Origin: Chloroflexota bacterium
GTDB taxonomy: Bacteria; Chloroflexota; Anaerolineae; Promineifilales; Promineifilaceae
Assembly: GCA_963169155.1 (NCBI GenBank)
Contig: CAUJGI010000503.1
Coordinates: forward strand, 1 to 8,640
DNA length: 8,640 bases
Reading direction: 5' to 3'
A program made the position numbers and the translations under genes. The notes beneath the pieces were generated by a model, which was given only the letters and a program-made list of their open reading frames with translations, had not been told where the DNA came from and ran no database searches. Of this stretch, positions 5,537-8,640 are shown one piece after another. Position 1 is the first letter of the stretch, and every line of letters begins with the position of its first letter.

Positions 5537-6256
5537 TTACAGTGCCTCTAACTCTGGCTTCTGCCCACTGTGAATGGCCACGGTGCCAAACATGAACAGC
5601 TTGTAGCTGACGTTTTGCAAGCCGGTCTGGCGCATGATGTTGGCCAGGGTGTCCGGGTCTTTAAACTGCTGGGTGCTGTCTGGCAGGTAGCGGTAGGCGT
5701 CGGACTCGCCGGTGATGAGGCGGCCTAGCAGGGGGATGACGGTGTTGAGGTGGATGAGGATAAACGGCCGTAACCAATTCCGTTTTGGTGGGCTGGATTC
5801 GAGCACCACCACCCGCCCACCGGGCTTCGTCACCCGCATCTGCTCGCGAAACGCGCCCGGCACGTCAATGACGTTGCGCATCAGAAAGCCAGAGGTAACC
5901 GCGTCAAACGTGTCATCGGGGAAGGGCAGCGCTAGCGTGTCTGACCCCACCCATTGGATGGGCTGCCGTTCGGGGATTTGCTTGCCTGCCTGCATCATCT
6001 CCACGGTAAAGTCGCCGCCGACGGCGCGCAGACCGGGTACCTGGTGCAGCCCCTCCAGGGCAATGTCGCCCGTGCCGGTGGCGATGTCGAGGAGACGGCC
6101 GTTCTGCGGCAACTTCGCCTGGCGGATGACGTAGCGCCGCCATTTAATATCCTGTCCGCCGGTCATCAACCGGTTCATCAAATCATAGCGGCCCGCAATG
6201 CGGGCAAACATGCTCTGCACGTATTGTGCACGTTCTTGTCCTTGCAGGTGTGCCAT
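5537..6256 (-). CDS. ubiE: demethylmenaquinone/2-methoxy-6-polyprenyl-benzoquinol methyltransferase (UbiE/MenG)
   Basis: This 239-residue SAM-dependent C-methyltransferase catalyses the last ring methylation in menaquinone synthesis (and a C-methylation in ubiquinone synthesis where that pathway exists). Both UbiE/MenG family signatures are present: YDLMNRLMTGGQDIKWR at 24-40 and YRYLPDSTQQF at 188-198. SAM-binding motif I is LLDIATGTGDIAL (55-67), and the post-motif acidic segment follows at GGDFTVEMM. The length is normal for the family. The protein is soluble and peripheral to the membrane that carries the lipid quinone. The ATG at 6256 has AGAAGG eight bases upstream. In a Chloroflexota-like host the product would be menaquinone (MenG activity); this is inference. 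ACGGCCGT occurs twice in the gene (5764-5771 as L-R-P, 6095-6102 as N-G-R). Confidence 0.95.
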   Translation of the reverse strand: MAHLQGQERAQYVQSMFARIAGRYDLMNRLMTGGQDIKWRRYVIRQAKLPQNGRLLDIATGTGDIALEGLHQVPGLRAVGGDFTVEMMQAGKQIPERQPIQWVGSDTLALPFPDDTFDAVTSGFLMRNVIDVPGAFREQMRVTKPGGRVVVLESSPPKRNWLRPFILIHLNTVIPLLGRLITGESDAYRYLPDSTQQFKDPDTLANIMRQTGLQNVSYKLFMFGTVAIHSGQKPELEAL

Positions 6257-6264
6257 TGTGAAAA

Positions 6265-6270
6265 CCTTCT
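6265..6270 (-). promoter_or_regulatory. ribosome-binding site of ubiE
   Basis: AGAAGG on the minus strand, eight bases before the ATG at 6256. It supports the chosen start, which also matches the family's N-terminal length. Confidence 0.7.
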
Positions 6271-6287
6271 TAAAGGCGAGAAGGGAA

Positions 6288-6317
6288 GTAATTGGGTAAT
6301 TTAGTAATTGGGTAATT
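6288..6317. repeat. direct repeat GTAATTGGGTAATT x2
   Basis: Two identical 14-base copies (6288-6301 and 6304-6317) separated by two bases, each made of two TAATT half-units. They lie in the predicted untranslated leader of ubiE. I see no fold or known element in them; they resemble simple dispersed spacer repeats. Confidence 0.65.
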
Positions 6318-6355
6318 GGTAAATGTTCCCGCTCTTGCCAGTTGTTTTGGCCTTG

Positions 6356-6383
6356 ATCATAGGACGTTTACCGATTTTGTCCA
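6356..6383 (-). promoter_or_regulatory. candidate sigma-70-type promoter for ubiE
   Basis: On the minus strand TGGACA (6378-6383) is followed after 16 bp by TATGAT (6356-6361), the same -10 sequence as at mntA. Transcription would start near 6349, leaving a leader of about 93 bases that includes the GTAATTGGG repeats. Each box matches consensus at five of six positions. Confidence 0.45.
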
Positions 6384-6413
6384 TCACTTTTGGCAAATGT
6401 GCGGTCAAAACAA

Positions 6414-6495
6414 AACACGAATCTGGCGAATGGCACAAATGGCACAAATCCACCGAAAAAATTCGTGCCATTTGTTGATTCGTCTGATTCGTGTT
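6414..6495. repeat. imperfect inverted repeat (about 31-bp arms) downstream of ftsK
   Basis: The left arm starts AACACGAATC (6414-6423) and ends GGCACAAATGGCAC (6432-6445). The right arm runs from GTGCCATTTGT (6465) to GATTCGTGTT (6486-6495) and is its reverse complement apart from a few mismatches and one gap. The loop is about 19 bases. It begins eight bases after the ftsK stop on the minus strand, and after the hairpin that strand continues TTTTGTTTTG, so it may act as a weak terminator for ftsK. It also looks like a dispersed intergenic element, since it contains repeated ATTCGTG and GGCACAAAT units. Confidence 0.55.
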
Positions 6496-6502
6496 GAACG
6501 TT

Positions 6503-8640
6503 TTATTCGCTGTCGTCTTCGGGGAAAACGGCCGTATCCGTCACCAAATCCACTGCTTCTTCCTCATCGTCGTCATCATCTGCAGGGGTAACAGCGCCCT
6601 CTGCGCCGATGACCACGCGGGCTTTGCTGGTGCCGGTGGGTGGGCCGATGATGCCCATCTCCTCCATCGCGTCGATGAGGCGGGCGGCCCGGGTGTAACC
6701 TATGCGGAAGCGCCGCTGCAGCAGCGAGGTCGACGCCTTGTTCAGCTTGCGCACCAGCTCAATCGCTTCGGGCATCAGATCATCGTCAATATCCACCTGT
6801 GGCTCTTCATTTTCCATGTCCTGCAGCGCTTCCCACAGCGGCTGCTGCTTGGGCTCAGGCTTCGCCAGAGCAGGTGGTGAAACACGCGTGGGTTCCGGTT
6901 TGGGTTCGGCAACGGCCGTCTTGCGGTTCACCATCGTCGGGGCATCTTCGGCAGCGGGTGGCGGCGTTGGTTGGCTGGCCGGCCTGGCTGCCGGTTTGGG
7001 CGCTGGCTTGCCCATGTTCACCACCGGCGCATCAACCGACGTTGGTTTGGTGGCCGGTGAAGTGGGGGGCTTTTCTGTGGGTGTTCTGACTACCGGAGGC
7101 GATGCCGCTATCGGTTGGCTGGGAATATCCACCGGCTTGGGCTGGGCGCTCTCGGCGGCAGAGATAACGTTAAAGCGGCGTGCCGCCTGCCAGTAGCCAA
7201 TCAGTTTGTTCAGCTCACCATCGCTCACATAACAGCCCTGCGACCGGACCGGGGCGGCCGCATCGGGGCTTTGGTAGAGCATGTCGCCCTGCCCCAGCAG
7301 CCGCTCGGCACCGGTGTGGTCTAAAATGACGCGGCTGTCGGTGCTGGAGGCGACGGCAAAGGCAACGCGGGCCGGGAAGTTGGCTTTGATCAGACCGGTG
7401 ACCACATCGACCGACGGCCGTTGTGTGGCAATCACCATATGCATCCCGGTGGCGCGGGCCAGCTGAGCCAGCCGGGTAATGCCGCGCTCCGTCTCTTCTG
7501 GCGAGAGCATCATCAAGTCGGCCAGCTCGTCGACGATGATCACAATGTACGGCAGCGGCTCGACCGATTTGTTGCGCTTGGCCTTGCCGTTGTAATCGAC
7601 GATGTTGCGCGCGCCAACCTCGGCAAACATCTTGTACCGGTTGTCCATCTCGCGCATGGCCCATTGCAGCACGCCGATCACTTTGTCCATCTCCACCACC
7701 ACCGGCGCGGCCAGGTGGGGAATGCCGTTGTAGCCTGTCAGCTCCACCCGCTTGGGATCAACCATGACCAGCTTGAGCTGATCCGGCGTATTGAGCAGCA
7801 GCAGGCTGGCAATGATGGCGTTGACGCAGACCGATTTACCGGAACCGGTAGCCCCGGCGATGAGCAAATGGGGCATCCCGGCCAGGTCGGCGACGATGGG
7901 CTGCCCGGCCACATCCTGCCCCAGCCCAATGCGCAGCGGCGATTTGAGCTTGCCGAAGGCCGGGGTCTCCATCACGTCGCGCAAAGAAACCAGCGCCTTG
8001 GCCGGATTGGGCACCTCGATGCCCACGTACCCCTTGCCCGGCACTGGTGCCTGGACGCGGATCGATTGGGCGTGCAGAGCCAGCGTTAAATCGTCGGCCA
8101 GACTGGCGATTTTGCCCACCTTAACCTTGGTGCGCTTGCCGTTGCGCATGGTGAGGAAGCTCGGCTCCACGCCAAACTGAGTGATGGTTGGCCCCTGATT
8201 GATCTCCACCACAGTGGCGGGCGCGCCGAAGCTTTCCAGGGTGTGCTCGATAATTTCTACCTGTTCGCGAATGACCGTGCCGCTGGGATCCTGGTCGGTG
8301 CCTGGCTCTAAAATTTCACTGATGACAGGCAGCGTCCAATGGTGCTGCGGTTTACGGCCGTTGTTGCCCAAAAAGATCGGCGTGACGATAGTTGGGGTAT
8401 CGGCCGGTTCTGGCGCGGTTTTGCCCCGCGCGGCCCGTACCGGTTGGACGGTGGGTTTGGGCGCGGGTTTGGCTTCCGGTTTGGCAGCGGCCGTTTCGGC
8501 CCGAACCGGCGCAGCGGGGGGTGGATCGGGGAACAGGCTGGGCTGATTTGCCTGGATCACGGGCGCACGCGTGGGCCGACTGTTGGTGATGGGCAGGTCG
8601 CGGGTGGTAGTGCGTGGGGTGGTGGTGGGCAGCGACGGCC
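6503..8640 (-). CDS. ftsK: FtsK/SpoIIIE-family DNA translocase, N-terminus beyond the window
   Basis: This hexameric ATPase pumps DNA at the division septum for chromosome segregation. The frame is open to the window edge, so the membrane domain lies outside; the GTG at 8560 is probably internal. Counting from that codon: a Pro/Ala/Thr-rich linker (to about 60, continuing upstream), the alpha domain (about 75-225), and the motor with Walker A GATGSGKS (236-243), Walker B IIVDELADL (341-349) and the FtsK signature ATQRPSVDVVTGLIKANFPA (378-397). Next comes an unusually long Pro/Ala-rich linker of about 125 residues (466-590). The gamma winged helix (about 595-652) contains LLQRRFRIGYTRAARLIDAM and would read the KOPS-type orienting sequences. 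The protein ends in an acidic tail (DDDDDEEEAVD...EDDSE). All catalytic motifs are intact. ACGGCCGT occurs four times here (6528, 6912, 7414, 8354). Confidence 0.95.
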   Translation of the reverse strand, partial: PSLPTTTPRTTTRDLPITNSRPTRAPVIQANQPSLFPDPPPAAPVRAETAAAKPEAKPAPKPTVQPVRAARGKTAPEPADTPTIVTPIFLGNNGRKPQHHWTLPVISEILEPGTDQDPSGTVIREQVEIIEHTLESFGAPATVVEINQGPTITQFGVEPSFLTMRNGKRTKVKVGKIASLADDLTLALHAQSIRVQAPVPGKGYVGIEVPNPAKALVSLRDVMETPAFGKLKSPLRIGLGQDVAGQPIVADLAGMPHLLIAGATGSGKSVCVNAIIASLLLLNTPDQLKLVMVDPKRVELTGYNGIPHLAAPVVVEMDKVIGVLQWAMREMDNRYKMFAEVGARNIVDYNGKAKRNKSVEPLPYIVIIVDELADLMMLSPEETERGITRLAQLARATGMHMVIATQRPSVDVVTGLIKANFPARVAFAVASSTDSRVILDHTGAERLLGQGDMLYQSPDAAAPVRSQGCYVSDGELNKLIGYWQAARRFNVISAAESAQPKPVDIPSQPIAASPPVVRTPTEKPPTSPATKPTSVDAPVVNMGKPAPKPAARPASQPTPPPAAEDAPTMVNRKTAVAEPKPEPTRVSPPALAKPEPKQQPLWEALQDMENEEPQVDIDDDLMPEAIELVRKLNKASTSLLQRRFRIGYTRAARLIDAMEEMGIIGPPTGTSKARVVIGAEGAVTPADDDDDEEEAVDLVTDTAVFPEDDSE

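Larger units (their letters stand above)
97..8361. other. over-represented palindromic octamer ACGGCCGT (12 copies across the window)
   Basis: Exact copies start at 97, 1338, 1662, 3539, 3754, 4617, 5764, 6095, 6528, 6912, 7414 and 8354, each 8 bases long. Near-matches GCGGCCGT lie at 856 and 8487, and the window ends in ACGGCC at 8635. With 60% GC and random order, about 0.25 copies are expected. In genes the octamer is read as T-A-V (97, 1662, 3539, 6528, 6912), as (N/D)-G-R (1338, 6095, 8354) and as (L/Q)-R-P (5764, 7414). The copies at 3754 and 4617 are outside confident genes. The span given is that of the whole set, not one element. Confidence 0.85.

Noticed and set aside
6323..6383. 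Short minus-strand frame (M-D-K-I-G-K-R-P-M-I-K-A-K ...) upstream of ubiE
   Set aside because: Fewer than 30 codons, it runs into the GTAATTGGG repeats, overlaps the predicted promoter, and has no ribosome site. It could be a repeat-derived or remnant peptide, but support is too thin to annotate.
6316..6591. Plus-strand reading frame across the ubiE-ftsK spacer into ftsK
   Set aside because: It lies half in repeats and half antisense to the conserved FtsK C-terminus, and its translation is basic low-complexity sequence typical of read-through repeats.
7421..8089. Long plus-strand open frame (222 codons) opposite ftsK
   Set aside because: It is antisense to the highly conserved motor domain, His/Gly/Gln-rich as expected from a GC-rich shadow frame, and has no ribosome site or domain.

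Overview
The window looks like a piece of chromosome from a GC-rich environmental bacterium, probably a member of the Chloroflexota (Anaerolineae/Caldilineae/Promineifilum-like). This assignment is inference. It rests on the overall composition, a menaquinone-type methyltransferase, apparently leaderless promoters, and spacers built from short, boilerplate-like repeats. No rRNA, tRNA or CRISPR array is visible, and no marker gene settles the lineage.

Layout, left to right. Positions 1-948 (+) hold the C-terminal part of a HlyD/MFP-type membrane-fusion adaptor, followed by a strong intrinsic terminator. A compact promoter then drives an overlapping two-gene MNT-HEPN (MntA/HepT) toxin-antitoxin module at 1058-1880 (+). 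Directly downstream is an AT-rich, membrane-anchored protein of unknown function at 1932-2789 (+). The rest lies on the minus strand: an orphan OmpR/PhoB-type response regulator (2938-3660), a debris-like spacer with a gene remnant and a perfect 15-bp inverted repeat (3661-3936), an unrecognised His-rich protein that may be frameshifted at its C-terminus (3937-4602), an MBL-fold metallohydrolase (4706-5443), the demethylmenaquinone/ubiquinone C-methyltransferase UbiE/MenG (5537-6256), and a FtsK/SpoIIIE DNA translocase whose N-terminus runs off the window (6503 to the edge).

The genes form several small transcription units and not one pathway. UbiE/MenG and the MBL protein are codirectional and may be cotranscribed. 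MntA and HepT are translationally coupled. The adaptor belongs to an export operon that lies mostly outside the window.

The most unexpected signal is not a gene. The 8-bp palindrome ACGGCCGT occurs 12 times in 8.6 kb, where about 0.25 would be expected by chance. It falls in all three reading frames of coding sequence and in spacers, which suggests selection or propagation at the DNA level (HIP1-like). Other points of interest are two promoters placed so that transcription would begin at or next to the start codon, an unusually long Pro/Ala-rich linker between the FtsK motor and its gamma domain, and several spacer repeats that look like dispersed elements.
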